Shown: positions 1-8,287 of the stretch, piece after piece
Layout of the letters: every line of letters begins with the position of its first letter
Position numbering within the stretch: position 1 is the first letter of the stretch
Source of the DNA: Rhizobium sp. Root1203
GTDB taxonomy: Bacteria; Pseudomonadota; Alphaproteobacteria; Rhizobiales; Rhizobiaceae
NCBI RefSeq assembly: GCF_001424945.1
Contig: NZ_LMCW01000056.1
Coordinates: 179,447-243,446 of the forward strand
Direction of reading: 5' to 3'
DNA: 64,000 bases
Made by a program: the position numbers and the translations under genes
The notes under the pieces: model-generated
Database searches by the model: none
What the model was told of the DNA's origin: nothing
What the model saw: the letters and a program-made list of their open reading frames with translations, nothing else

Positions 1-2
1 TG

Positions 3-323
3 TCTGCTGCTCTGGCGGGATTGGCAGGCGCAGTCAAGTCGATCGTCTTCCAGTTTGCTACGCTGACGGATGTCGCGTGGCAGATGTCGGGGGAGGTGAT
101 CCTGATGACGCTCCTCGGCGGCATCGGGACGCTGATCGGTCCGCTGTTCGGCGCAGGGCTGGTCGTCACGCTGGAGAACTATCTGGCGACGTCGGAATTC
201 CCGGTCACGATCATCACGGGCGTCGTTTTCATGGTCTGTGTGCTGGTCTTCCGGCGCGGCATCATCGGTGAATTGTATGCCTCGCGGATCGGCCGCAAGA
301 TGGGCTTCGTCTACCGCCGCTGA
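3..323 (+). CDS. LivM-type branched-chain amino-acid/amide ABC permease, C-terminal part (5' end outside window)
   Basis: This is the last ~106 codons of an inner-membrane permease of the branched-chain amino acid (HAAT) ABC family. The reading frame is open to the window edge, so the start lies upstream. The segment VFQFATLTDVAWQMSGEV followed by LMTLLGGIGTLIGPLFGA is the conserved LivM block around the EAA-like coupling region. A last hydrophobic segment (ITGVVFMVCVLVF) and a short basic tail, RRGIIGEL then RIGRKMGFV, follow. The rest of the transporter must lie to the left. The substrate cannot be told from this fragment; LivM relatives also carry urea and short amides. The next gene, a hydroxyisobutyrate-dehydrogenase-like enzyme, follows after 76 bases on the same strand. 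Confidence 0.88.
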   Translation, partial: SAALAGLAGAVKSIVFQFATLTDVAWQMSGEVILMTLLGGIGTLIGPLFGAGLVVTLENYLATSEFPVTIITGVVFMVCVLVFRRGIIGELYASRIGRKMGFVYRR

Positions 324-399
324 ACTTGGGCGGCTGCATCACGTGGATCGCCGAAGAAGCGGCAGCATCCATCCCGGCAGACAAAAGTAGGAGAGCGAC

Positions 400-1302
400 A
401 TGACAACCATCGCATTCATCGGTCTCGGCAACATGGGCGGGCCGATGGCGGCAAATCTCGTCAAAACGGGCCACCACGTGACCGGGTTCGATCTCGCGGC
501 ACCGATCCTGCAAGCCGCCGAAGCAAACGGTATTCAGCCGGCGAGCCACATCAGCCAGGCCGTGGCGGATGCGGAGGTCATCGTCACGATGTTGCCGCAG
601 GGTAAGCATGTGTTGAGCGCCTGGACAGACATCCTGCGCTCGGCTGCATCGGGAACGCTTGTCATCGATTGCTCGACGATAGACGTCGACAGCGCGCGCA
701 AGGCCCACGAGATGGCGACGGCAGCGAGTTGTCTGTCGGTCGACGCACCGGTCTCGGGCGGTACCGGCGGAGCTGCGGCGGGCACACTGACCTTCATGGC
801 CGGCGGGTCGCCGGAAAGTTTTGCAAAGGCCAAGCCGATCCTCGAGGCGATGGGTAAGAAGATCGTCCACTGCGGCGAGGCCGGGGCGGGGCAGGCGGCG
901 AAAATCTGCAACAACATGATCCTTGGCATATCGATGATCGGCGTCTGCGAAGCCTTCGTACTAGGAGAAAAGCTTGGGCTTTCGCACCAGGCGCTTTTCG
1001 ATGTCGCCTCGACCTCGTCGGGGCAATGCTGGTCGATCAATACCTATTGCCCGGTGCCAGGCCCAGTCCCGGCATCCCCCGCCAACAATGATTACAAACC
1101 GGGCTTTGCGGCGGCCCTGATGCTGAAGGATCTGCGGCTATCGCAGGAGGCAGCCCTTTCGAGCGGAGCATCGACGCCGCTCGGCGCGGAGGCGGCGCAG
1201 CTATTCTCGCTGTTCGAAAAGCAGGGAAATGGCGGCCGCGATTTTTCGGCGATCATCGAAATGTTCCGGGACAACGCGGAGCTTAGGACAGACGAACGTT
1301 GA
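400..1302 (+). CDS. mmsB: 3-hydroxyisobutyrate dehydrogenase-like beta-hydroxyacid dehydrogenase
   Basis: A 300-residue NAD(P)-dependent beta-hydroxyacid dehydrogenase. The N-terminal Rossmann motif GLGNMG is at residues 8-13, the substrate loop DAPVSGG at 115-121, and the catalytic lysine in GAGQAAKICNN at K168. Length and motif order match 3-hydroxyisobutyrate dehydrogenase, which oxidises 3-hydroxyisobutyrate to methylmalonate semialdehyde in valine breakdown. The family also contains tartronate semialdehyde reductases, so the exact substrate is uncertain. A ribosome site (GGAGAG) precedes the ATG. The gene follows a LivM-type permease, which fits branched-chain amino acid use. Its 3' end overlaps the convergent guanine deaminase gene by 20 bases, leaving no room for a separate terminator. 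Confidence 0.82.
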   Translation: MTTIAFIGLGNMGGPMAANLVKTGHHVTGFDLAAPILQAAEANGIQPASHISQAVADAEVIVTMLPQGKHVLSAWTDILRSAASGTLVIDCSTIDVDSARKAHEMATAASCLSVDAPVSGGTGGAAAGTLTFMAGGSPESFAKAKPILEAMGKKIVHCGEAGAGQAAKICNNMILGISMIGVCEAFVLGEKLGLSHQALFDVASTSSGQCWSINTYCPVPGPVPASPANNDYKPGFAAALMLKDLRLSQEAALSSGASTPLGAEAAQLFSLFEKQGNGGRDFSAIIEMFRDNAELRTDER

Positions 1303-2695
1303 GCCCACCAACCCAAGTTGACGCGATATTCGGTTTGGAGGCGGTGTTGATGATCTTCTGCAGGATCTGCTCGCCGGCATCGAACTCGTCGAACAACCGA
1401 ACGGATCCCTTTTGCGCCTTCGTGTCGATAACGATCGCGTCGAAGAGATAGCCGGGTTTGAACTGGCCGACAGGCAGGTCGAGGGCAACACCGCCGCCCG
1501 TCGTTGCGATGTAGAAGGCATCGCGAAAATCGATCTGTGCCGGACCGAAGGTGGCGCGCGCTCTATCATCGAGATTGGGATCGACGCCTGCCTCCAAAGC
1601 CCGCGACATCAGGATCGCGCCACGGCAATTCTCCAGCATCGAGGCGCTTGGACCACCGGAAATGTCGGTACCGAGGCCCACATGCAGCCCTTTTTCCAGC
1701 GCGGCCAGCAACGGAAAGACGGCATTGGCGAAGTAGACGTTCGACAGCGGGCAGTGCGCCACGGCGGCCTCGCGAACACGAACTCGCTCCATGTCGTCAG
1801 CCGTCAGGAAATTGGCGTGGGCAAGGACGCTGCGGCGCCCGAGCAAGCCGAAGCGATCAAGCATTTCGGCATCGGTGGCGCCGTGACGCGAGAGCACATA
1901 GCCATGTGCCCAGTCGCTTTCTGAGCAATGCGTCTGGACATGGCAGCCGCATTCCCTGGCGATCGCGCCGAGACCTTCAAGAGTTGCATCGGTGCAGGAA
2001 GGAATGAACCGGGGCGTAACTACGGGCAGAACGCGGGCTTCGCCGTTTTCCGGATGAACGGTGATATAGTCAATCAGTGCGCGCGTCCCCTCGATCGCCG
2101 CCTCCGGCGAGGCGTCGCGATAATAGTCCGGGCACTCGTCGGCATTGTCCATCGCCACTTTTCCGATCAGCGCGCGCTGACCTTTATCGAGGCAGATATC
2201 GACCAGCGCCCGCGTGGCCTCCTGATGGATGGTGGCAAAATAGAGCGCCGTCGTCGTGCCGTTCGCCAGCAGGTCCTCGACCAGCAGGCCGTAGCTGTGT
2301 CGCGCGAACGCCAGGTCTTCGTACCGGGCCTCGAGCGGGAAGGTGTATTTCTGCAGCCAGATCTCAAGTGGTACATCCAGCGCGCTGCCGAGCTGCGGAT
2401 ATTGCGGCGCGTGCACGTGCAGATCGACGAAACCCGGCAGCAGATACGAACCGGGCGCCAGGCTGACCAGTTCGCCCGTCTCCTCTCGCGCGTCACGTAC
2501 GGCCCGGTAGTTCGGATCGCCGGGCCGATGGATCGCCTCGATCTTGCCGTCGGCGCCAATGGCGATCAGAGCATTGTCCAAAATGTCGATTTCTCCACGC
2601 TCCGGTGCATGAAAGCCGGAGGCGCAGAGGGTCTTATTACGCAAATCCACAAATATATCCCCGAGTTCAGTTGAGGCTTCGACACCTGAGGGCAA
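1283..2695 (-). CDS. guaD: Guanine deaminase
   Basis: A 470-residue amidohydrolase-superfamily enzyme predicted to hydrolyse guanine to xanthine and ammonia in the cytosol. The metal site begins with LHVHAPQYPQLG (H93, H95), continues with the THCSES segment, and ends with the aspartate in LGTDISGG. The HAPQYPQ-G extension after HxH is characteristic of bacterial guanine deaminases. It is the last gene of the leftward operon that starts with the BMP-family binding protein; its first 29 bases lie inside the 3' end of the preceding amidohydrolase, so translation is probably coupled. The start is the first ATG of the frame; no alternative fits better. This is the best-defined purine enzyme of the operon and anchors the purine interpretation. 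Confidence 0.9.
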   Translation of the reverse strand: MPSGVEASTELGDIFVDLRNKTLCASGFHAPERGEIDILDNALIAIGADGKIEAIHRPGDPNYRAVRDAREETGELVSLAPGSYLLPGFVDLHVHAPQYPQLGSALDVPLEIWLQKYTFPLEARYEDLAFARHSYGLLVEDLLANGTTTALYFATIHQEATRALVDICLDKGQRALIGKVAMDNADECPDYYRDASPEAAIEGTRALIDYITVHPENGEARVLPVVTPRFIPSCTDATLEGLGAIARECGCHVQTHCSESDWAHGYVLSRHGATDAEMLDRFGLLGRRSVLAHANFLTADDMERVRVREAAVAHCPLSNVYFANAVFPLLAALEKGLHVGLGTDISGGPSASMLENCRGAILMSRALEAGVDPNLDDRARATFGPAQIDFRDAFYIATTGGGVALDLPVGQFKPGYLFDAIVIDTKAQKGSVRLFDEFDAGEQILQKIINTASKPNIASTWVGGLNVRLS

Positions 2696-3998
2696 GTGCG
2701 CGCTCGCGAAATCTATGACGAATTTCCGTCTCGTCTATACCCGGCAGCACGCGGTCTTCCATCAGTATTTGTCCGTCGCAGATGGTGGTGACGACATCGT
2801 CTGCGCGCGCTGAATAGACGAGTGCTGCGGCCACGTCGTAGACCGGCATGCAATGCGGCTTGTCGAGATCGACGATGATCACGTCTGCCTTCCTGCCAAC
2901 TGCAAGGCGACCGGTTTCCGGCCTGTTCATGGCGGCGGCAGCGCCCGTCGTTGCGAGCTCCAGAAGTTCGCTGGTCTTCATGAACTCGACGTCGCCAGTC
3001 TTGTCCTTGTGGATCATGCCGGCGAACTTCATTTCCTGGAACATGTCGAGCGCATTGTGGCTTGCAGGTCCATCGGTCGCCAGCCCGACCGGGATACCGG
3101 CCTCCCTGACACTGCGGAGACGAAGCGTGCCGGAATTGAGCTTGGCGTTGCAGCAGGGGCAATGAGCGATGCGGGTTCCGGTTTCCGCCAGAATGCGGAT
3201 GTCGTCGTCATTGAGCTGGGTGGCGTGCGCTGCCGTCACATCAGGTCCAAGGAAGCCGAGCGACTGAACCCACTGAACCGGCGTGGTTCCGTAGGTTTCC
3301 TTCACATAGATGATCTCCTGCATGCCTTCCGACAGGTGCGTATGGATAACGACCTTGTGGGCGTCAGCCACCTGGCGCACGAGCTTGAACATCTCCGGAC
3401 CGCACGAATAGGGTGCGTGCGGCGAGAGTGCGACGTGAACGCGGTCGTTGCGGGTTCGATGATGCAGGGAGACCTTGTCACCGAAGCGATGAAGCGCCTT
3501 CCACGACCAATCAGTGATTGGGGCATAAAGGCCGCGATCGGCAAGGCCGTAGCCGAGCGTGGCACGCAGCGGCATCTTGCAAAGTGCCGCGATCTGGGGC
3601 TCGACGCGATAGGCGTCGAAGTGCTCGTTGAAGGTCGTAATCCCGGATTTCGCCATCTCGACGAGGCCCATCAGGCTCGCCCAGTAAAGCGTCTCCTCGT
3701 CGAAATTGCGCTTAAGCTGCCACATCGTCTGCAGCCATTCAAAAAGCTGGACGTCTTCCAGCAGCCCACGCAAAAGCATGTTCGAAGCGATGTGGGTGTG
3801 GCAGTTGACGAAGCCTGGCATGACGACACGGTCGTTGGCATCGATCAGCTTCTTGGCTCCCGCCGTCGAAACGGAGGCCGCTGGCCCGACTGCGGTTATG
3901 CTGTCACCGGAGATTGTCAGGCTGCCATTTTCGATCTTTTCTGCGCCGCCCATCGGCAGAATAGTTGCGTTGATGATGGCGATATCGGGAATACTCAT
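2667..3998 (-). CDS. Amidohydrolase of the TrzA/AtzB/MTA-SAH deaminase group
   Basis: A 443-residue metal-dependent amidohydrolase. The metal motif is PGFVNCHTH (H67, H69), then THLSEG, then AHATQL, and the active-site aspartate in LATDGPASHN. This pattern is that of cyclic-deaminase relatives acting on amino-substituted purines and triazines (5'-methylthioadenosine/S-adenosylhomocysteine deaminase, AtzB). The true substrate is unknown; context suggests a purine or an alkylated amino-purine. The ATG overlaps the stop of the upstream oxygenase gene as ATGA, so the two are translationally coupled. A similar amidohydrolase sits beside the second oxygenase homologue at 18.6-20.0 kb, so the pairing occurs twice in the window. 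Confidence 0.8.
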   Translation of the reverse strand: MSIPDIAIINATILPMGGAEKIENGSLTISGDSITAVGPAASVSTAGAKKLIDANDRVVMPGFVNCHTHIASNMLLRGLLEDVQLFEWLQTMWQLKRNFDEETLYWASLMGLVEMAKSGITTFNEHFDAYRVEPQIAALCKMPLRATLGYGLADRGLYAPITDWSWKALHRFGDKVSLHHRTRNDRVHVALSPHAPYSCGPEMFKLVRQVADAHKVVIHTHLSEGMQEIIYVKETYGTTPVQWVQSLGFLGPDVTAAHATQLNDDDIRILAETGTRIAHCPCCNAKLNSGTLRLRSVREAGIPVGLATDGPASHNALDMFQEMKFAGMIHKDKTGDVEFMKTSELLELATTGAAAAMNRPETGRLAVGRKADVIIVDLDKPHCMPVYDVAAALVYSARADDVVTTICDGQILMEDRVLPGIDETEIRHRFRERALALRCRSLN

Positions 3999-4876
3999 GC
4001 TGCCATCGCCATCGTACCGTAGGTGATGCCCTTTTCCTTCAGCCAGCGGCGGTAGGCAATCGAGCTTGCATCGGCGCGCGTCGGGATTTCGGCGCGTGCT
4101 TCCATCGGCAGCAGCGATGGACGCTGGTTTTCCAGGATGATGCGGTCCTGCAGGAAGATCAGCTGCTGGAAATGCACGAGTTCGGTCGTGGTCGAGACAT
4201 CGTCGATCAAGAACATGACGGGATGGGCGATGCAGCGGTCCGGTTCCAGCGGCTGCACGAACAGGCAGATCACATCCCAGCGGTTGGTCGCATTCGGGCA
4301 GGTCTTGTAGAGCAGGGTCGTGAAAGGCGTCATCACCCGGTAAATGTAATCGGTCATGATGCCGTCGGTCGCCGAAAGCGCTGCCTGCGGCTGGAAGAAC
4401 TGGCAGTTGGTTGCCCAGACCTCGTCAACGTCGCGACGGATTTCGGCGTTGTAGTGCATGACCTCCGTATGCGGCTCGGCACCCAGGATGTCGGTATGCA
4501 CGAAAGGAAAATGGGCCATGTCGAGGAAGTTCTCGATGATGCGCAGCCCCGAGGCACGCACCAAGACAGCGCCGCAATTGACCACGCGGCGGTCGTCCTC
4601 GTCGGCTTCAGGCAACGCGAACAGGCCGCCCCTGGGCTCGCCGAGCGTTGCCCAGACAAGACCGAAGCGCTTGATGATCGGCAGCGGTTCGGAACGGCCC
4701 TCGGCCGTCACGGAGATCGTTCCGTTGGTCGCACTAGTCAGCGACAGATCGAAGCCCAGCAGGCGCGTCGCCGAGTGGCCGAACGCAATCTCCGTCTCGG
4801 TGCCAAGCGGATACCACTGGTCGAGGGCTGCCTTGTCCGAACACTGGCTCATGGGATGCTCGCTTTCATTGATCAT
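3995..4876 (-). CDS. Rieske-less oxygenase catalytic protein (VanA-type mononuclear iron domain only)
   Basis: A 293-residue protein homologous to the catalytic half of vanillate-demethylase-type Rieske oxygenases. The 2-His-1-carboxylate iron site is visible: DMAHFPFVH supplies H122 and H127, with the bridging aspartate D119, and FLQDRIILENQRP near residue 244 supplies the distal aspartate. No CxH...CxxH [2Fe-2S] motif is present anywhere. About 70 residues that normally hold it are missing between the strand near residue 55 and KRFGLVWATLGEP. The protein must therefore receive electrons from a separate Rieske carrier; the candidate is the stand-alone Rieske protein at 11.75 kb. It lies between two deaminase-type amidohydrolases, overlapping one by 11 and the other by 4 bases. 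Start is the first ATG; a second at 4852 is possible. Its paralogue is at 20017-20892. Confidence 0.85.
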   Translation of the reverse strand: MINESEHPMSQCSDKAALDQWYPLGTETEIAFGHSATRLLGFDLSLTSATNGTISVTAEGRSEPLPIIKRFGLVWATLGEPRGGLFALPEADEDDRRVVNCGAVLVRASGLRIIENFLDMAHFPFVHTDILGAEPHTEVMHYNAEIRRDVDEVWATNCQFFQPQAALSATDGIMTDYIYRVMTPFTTLLYKTCPNATNRWDVICLFVQPLEPDRCIAHPVMFLIDDVSTTTELVHFQQLIFLQDRIILENQRPSLLPMEARAEIPTRADASSIAYRRWLKEKGITYGTMAMAA

Positions 4877-6266
4877 AGATGCGGTCCATCACAGTCTGGT
4901 GGCTTGCCAGCAATCCGTCCACATCCAAATGCCGGAACTGACCGCCCGCGATGATTTCGCGGCCGTTGATAAAGGAATAGTCGACCTTGAACGGGCCGCA
5001 CATCACGAGCGCGGCCAGCGGGTCACGCTGGGTGCCAGAGAGGCCGAGCTGGTTCAGCTTCACGGCGATGAAATCCGCGCTCATGCCGGGCGCGAGATAG
5101 CCGATGTCGTCACGGCCGAGGATCTTGGCACCGCCGCGCGTCGCCATCGTCAGCGCCTCGCGGGCCGAAAGCGCTTTTGGCGATCCGCCGAAGCCGCCGC
5201 GGCCGCCAGGGGTTTCGGAAAGATATTTATTGGGCGCGACACGCTGCAGCATCAGGGCAAGGCGGGCCTCCATGAACATGTTGGAGGTGTCGTTTGAGGC
5301 CGAACCATCGACGCCGAGGCCGACATTGACGCCCATGTCGAGCATCTCGCGGATCTTGGCGATGCCCTGGCCGCAGCGCATGTTGGCAGACGGGCAGTGG
5401 GCAACGCCGGTGCCGGTATCGGCAAAGAGCCTGATCTCGTCCGATGTCATAAAGATCGAATGCGCAAACCATACGTCCGACCCAAGCCAGCCGACGGCAT
5501 CTGCAAAGCCGACCGAGCGTATGCCGTAGACGTCGTGGCAGTATTTTTCTTCGAAGAGGTCCTCGGCCAGATGCGAATGCAGGTGGACCCCCTTGTGGTT
5601 GCGCGCAAGGGCGGCCGCATCCTTCATCAGGCCCGGGGTCACCGAAAACGGCGAGCACGGCGCCAGGATGATACGGCTCATCGAGTGGCGGGAATTGTCG
5701 TGATAGCGGTGGATCAGCCGCTCGGCATCCTTGAGGATATCCGCTTCCTTCTCCACGCAGTTGTCCGGCGGCAGGCCGCCCTGGCTCTGGCCGCGCGACA
5801 TTGCACCGCGCGCAGCGTGGAAACGAAGACCGAGATCGTTGGCAGCGTCGATCGTCGCGTCAAGCGTGCAGTTGTTCGGCAGGATGTAGAGGTGATCAGA
5901 ACTCGTCGTGCAGCCTGACGCGATCAGCTCCGCCATGGCGACGCGCGCCGAGACGCCGATCGCGTGATCATCGAGCGCCGACCAGATTGGATAGAGCGTC
6001 TTCAGCCAAACCAGCAGCTCGTCGTCCTGCACCATCACACGGGTCAGATTCTGGTACATATGGTGGTGGATGTTGACCATTCCGGGCATGACGATATGGC
6101 CCGAAAGATCGAGCACCCGATCGGCAACAGCGCCCTCGATGTCGGCCATCGCGCCGACGGCTTCGATCACATTGTCGCGCACAAGCAATGCGCCGTCCTT
6201 TATCTCGCGGGCCTCGTCGTCGAAGGTTGCGAGATAGGAGATGTTCTTTACAAGCAGAGTGGTCAT
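4866..6266 (-). CDS. 8-oxoguanine deaminase-like amidohydrolase
   Basis: A 466-residue amidohydrolase resembling 8-oxoguanine deaminase of the PA0142 type and hydroxydechloroatrazine ethylaminohydrolase. Family features include PGMVNIHHHMYQNLTR (metal H67, H69), SGCTTSSDHLYILP, the block ILAPCSPFSVTP, HLHSHLAEDLFEE, AHCPSANMRCGQGIAKIRE and LGVDGSASNDTSNM. Family members hydrolyse 8-oxoguanine to urate, or remove amino/alkylamino groups from related rings. The gene follows the permease genes by 14 bases and overlaps the Rieske-less oxygenase gene by 11, placing it in the transport/purine operon. Activity on alkylated guanines is possible but not shown. Confidence 0.82.
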   Translation of the reverse strand: MTTLLVKNISYLATFDDEAREIKDGALLVRDNVIEAVGAMADIEGAVADRVLDLSGHIVMPGMVNIHHHMYQNLTRVMVQDDELLVWLKTLYPIWSALDDHAIGVSARVAMAELIASGCTTSSDHLYILPNNCTLDATIDAANDLGLRFHAARGAMSRGQSQGGLPPDNCVEKEADILKDAERLIHRYHDNSRHSMSRIILAPCSPFSVTPGLMKDAAALARNHKGVHLHSHLAEDLFEEKYCHDVYGIRSVGFADAVGWLGSDVWFAHSIFMTSDEIRLFADTGTGVAHCPSANMRCGQGIAKIREMLDMGVNVGLGVDGSASNDTSNMFMEARLALMLQRVAPNKYLSETPGGRGGFGGSPKALSAREALTMATRGGAKILGRDDIGYLAPGMSADFIAVKLNQLGLSGTQRDPLAALVMCGPFKVDYSFINGREIIAGGQFRHLDVDGLLASHQTVMDRIYDQ

Positions 6267-6280
6267 GTCATTTCCGGCAT

Positions 6281-7216
6281 TTATCGGACGTCGCGGTAGT
6301 AGGGCACGCCGATCGCGGCGGGAGCCGCCATGATCCGACGCATGCGCTGCCAGGCAAGGACCGGCACGATGATGAAGGCCATGGTGCCGAGATAGGGCAG
6401 CATGGAGAGGAAGGCGGGCGCAATCGGCCAGCCGCGCGCCTGGCCGACGAAGCCAAGCGCAGTGATGAAGCCGAACAACAGACCCGAGAGGACGGCAGGG
6501 ATCGGCCGGTATCCGGCGAAGATGACGAGCGCGACCGCAATCCAGCCGCGGCCCGCAACGACGCCGTCCGACCAGGACGGTACGAAGGTCAGCGTCAGAT
6601 AACCGCCGGCGCCGGCCGCCAGCGCCGAGCCGGCGGTGACATAGGCAAAGCGGATGAGGTTGACGGGAATTCCAGCGGCGTCTGCCGCAGCCGGGTTTTC
6701 ACCCACGGCACGCAGATTGAGCCCATGGCGCGTGTGGAACATGACATAGCTCAGTCCCACCGGAAGAATGATATAAATGAGGTAGACGAGGATGTTCTGC
6801 GAGAAAAAGGCCGGACCAAGGATCGGGATCTTGCTCAACAGCGGCACCTCGATCGGCGAGAAGACTGCCCGTGCAGGCATGCCCGAATAGGCGCGCCCGA
6901 TCGTCGAGGCGATACCGCTGCCCATCAATGTCAGTGCCAGGCCGCAAAGCACCTGGTTGGCGCGCAAGATAACGGTCGCAAATGCAAAAAACGCGCCGAA
7001 CAGGGCGCCGACGACGATTGCCGCCAGAAAGCCTATAGTCGGCGACGGGACGGCGGCGACGGTTGCGATTGCCGTCAACGCTCCCATCGCCATCAGGCCC
7101 TCGACGCCGAGATTGACGACACCGACGCGTTCGGCAAGGACCTCGCCAAGGGCTGCAAGCGCAAGAACGCCACCGGCAAGGAAGGCCGTAGTAAAGAGGC
7201 CTGTCAAAAGATCCAT
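6281..7216 (-). CDS. ABC transporter permease for nucleosides/purines (BMP-type system, second permease)
   Basis: A 311-residue polytopic inner-membrane protein of the BPD_transp_2/RbsC fold, as in YufQ or NupC of nucleoside ABC importers. It starts MDLLTGLFTTAFLAGGV, contains the conserved EVLAERVGVVNLGVEGLMAMGA segment typical of these permeases, and has about nine hydrophobic segments. A polar stretch in LRAVGENPAAADAAGIPV corresponds to the ATPase-coupling loop. It lies 12 bases downstream of its partner permease and 14 bases upstream of the 8-oxoguanine-deaminase-like gene. In this BMP-linked class the substrates known elsewhere are nucleosides, riboflavin or purines; the deaminase genes in the operon argue for purines here. 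Confidence 0.87.
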   Translation of the reverse strand: MDLLTGLFTTAFLAGGVLALAALGEVLAERVGVVNLGVEGLMAMGALTAIATVAAVPSPTIGFLAAIVVGALFGAFFAFATVILRANQVLCGLALTLMGSGIASTIGRAYSGMPARAVFSPIEVPLLSKIPILGPAFFSQNILVYLIYIILPVGLSYVMFHTRHGLNLRAVGENPAAADAAGIPVNLIRFAYVTAGSALAAGAGGYLTLTFVPSWSDGVVAGRGWIAVALVIFAGYRPIPAVLSGLLFGFITALGFVGQARGWPIAPAFLSMLPYLGTMAFIIVPVLAWQRMRRIMAAPAAIGVPYYRDVR

Positions 7217-7228
7217 GGTCGCTCTCCT

Positions 7229-8287
7229 TCAAGCCTTGTCGCGGGCGATACGGTAATGGGCGAGTTCGTCGCCGATCGCTGTCAGGAACAGAATGAGGCC
7301 AGTAATCGCGAGCACCGTGGATGTGGTCAGCCCCTGCGTCTGCAGTATGATCCCGGAGTTCAAGATGAATGCCATGAGTGCTGCCGAGAAAATGACGCCG
7401 ACGGCGGAACTTCGCGCAAGCACCGCGACCATAATACCGAGATAGCCATAGTTGTTGGAAATGCCGCCCTGCAGGCGATGCACCGTTCCGGCAATTTCCA
7501 GCATGCCCGCGAGGCCGGCGATGGCGCCGGAGAGCAGCATGACTGTGATCAGGTGGCGGCGGACTGGCATGCCGGCATACCTGGCGGCGGAAGGGTTGGA
7601 GCCGACGAGCCGGACTTCATAGCCCCAGCGTGAAAAGGCAAGGAGACAGGCGACCAGGAGCGCCACGATGATGGCGATCGGCAGGCCCCAGTGGATCGAA
7701 CCCCAGAATTCTGGGATCTCCGCTGAAAGGCGTGGCGTCGCGGAGTTTGCCATCTTGTCGCGCCAGGCATTGGTGGAGACAAAATAGACGAGTAGGATTG
7801 CCACGAAGTTCAAAAGCAGCGTGGTGATCAACTCGTTGACGTTGGCATAGGCACGGGCAAGTGTCGGCACGAGGATCCAGAGAGCGCCACCGACAAGCCC
7901 CGCAAAGAACATCAGCACCAAGATGAGTGCGGGCGAGCCGGGCACGAAGAGACCAACAGCGGCAGCCGCAAAGGCGCCCGCGTAAAACTGCCCCTCGGCA
8001 CCGATGTTCCAGGCACCGATCTGTTGGGCAACGGCGACCGACAGACCAGTCAGGATCAGCGGAATGACCAGGACGCCGAGGTCCTCCATGCCGAAGCTTG
8101 AGCCAAAACTGGCATCCACAACCTCCGAGGCAAGTTCGATCGGGTTGGCGCCGGTAGCCGAGAGAATAATGCCGGCGAAGACCAGGGCCACAACGATGGC
8201 GGCCGCACGGGCGGCAAACGCAATGCCTGGGGACGCTGAGGGCAGGCGCTGAAGACGGAACGAGGCTGCCATACTATGCGACCTCAT
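7229..8287 (-). CDS. ABC transporter permease for nucleosides/purines (BMP-type system, first permease)
   Basis: A 352-residue inner-membrane permease, the YufP/NupB-like partner of the gene just downstream. It has multiple hydrophobic segments starting with AAAIVVALVFAGIILSA, the block QQIGAWNIGAEGQFYAGA that marks this permease type, and the coupling-loop sequence VRLVGSNPSAARYAGMPV. Its first 14 bases overlap the 3' end of the ATPase gene, so translation is probably coupled. With the second permease it should form the heterodimeric channel of an importer fed by the BMP-family binding protein. Confidence 0.87.
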   Translation of the reverse strand: MRSHSMAASFRLQRLPSASPGIAFAARAAAIVVALVFAGIILSATGANPIELASEVVDASFGSSFGMEDLGVLVIPLILTGLSVAVAQQIGAWNIGAEGQFYAGAFAAAAVGLFVPGSPALILVLMFFAGLVGGALWILVPTLARAYANVNELITTLLLNFVAILLVYFVSTNAWRDKMANSATPRLSAEIPEFWGSIHWGLPIAIIVALLVACLLAFSRWGYEVRLVGSNPSAARYAGMPVRRHLITVMLLSGAIAGLAGMLEIAGTVHRLQGGISNNYGYLGIMVAVLARSSAVGVIFSAALMAFILNSGIILQTQGLTTSTVLAITGLILFLTAIGDELAHYRIARDKA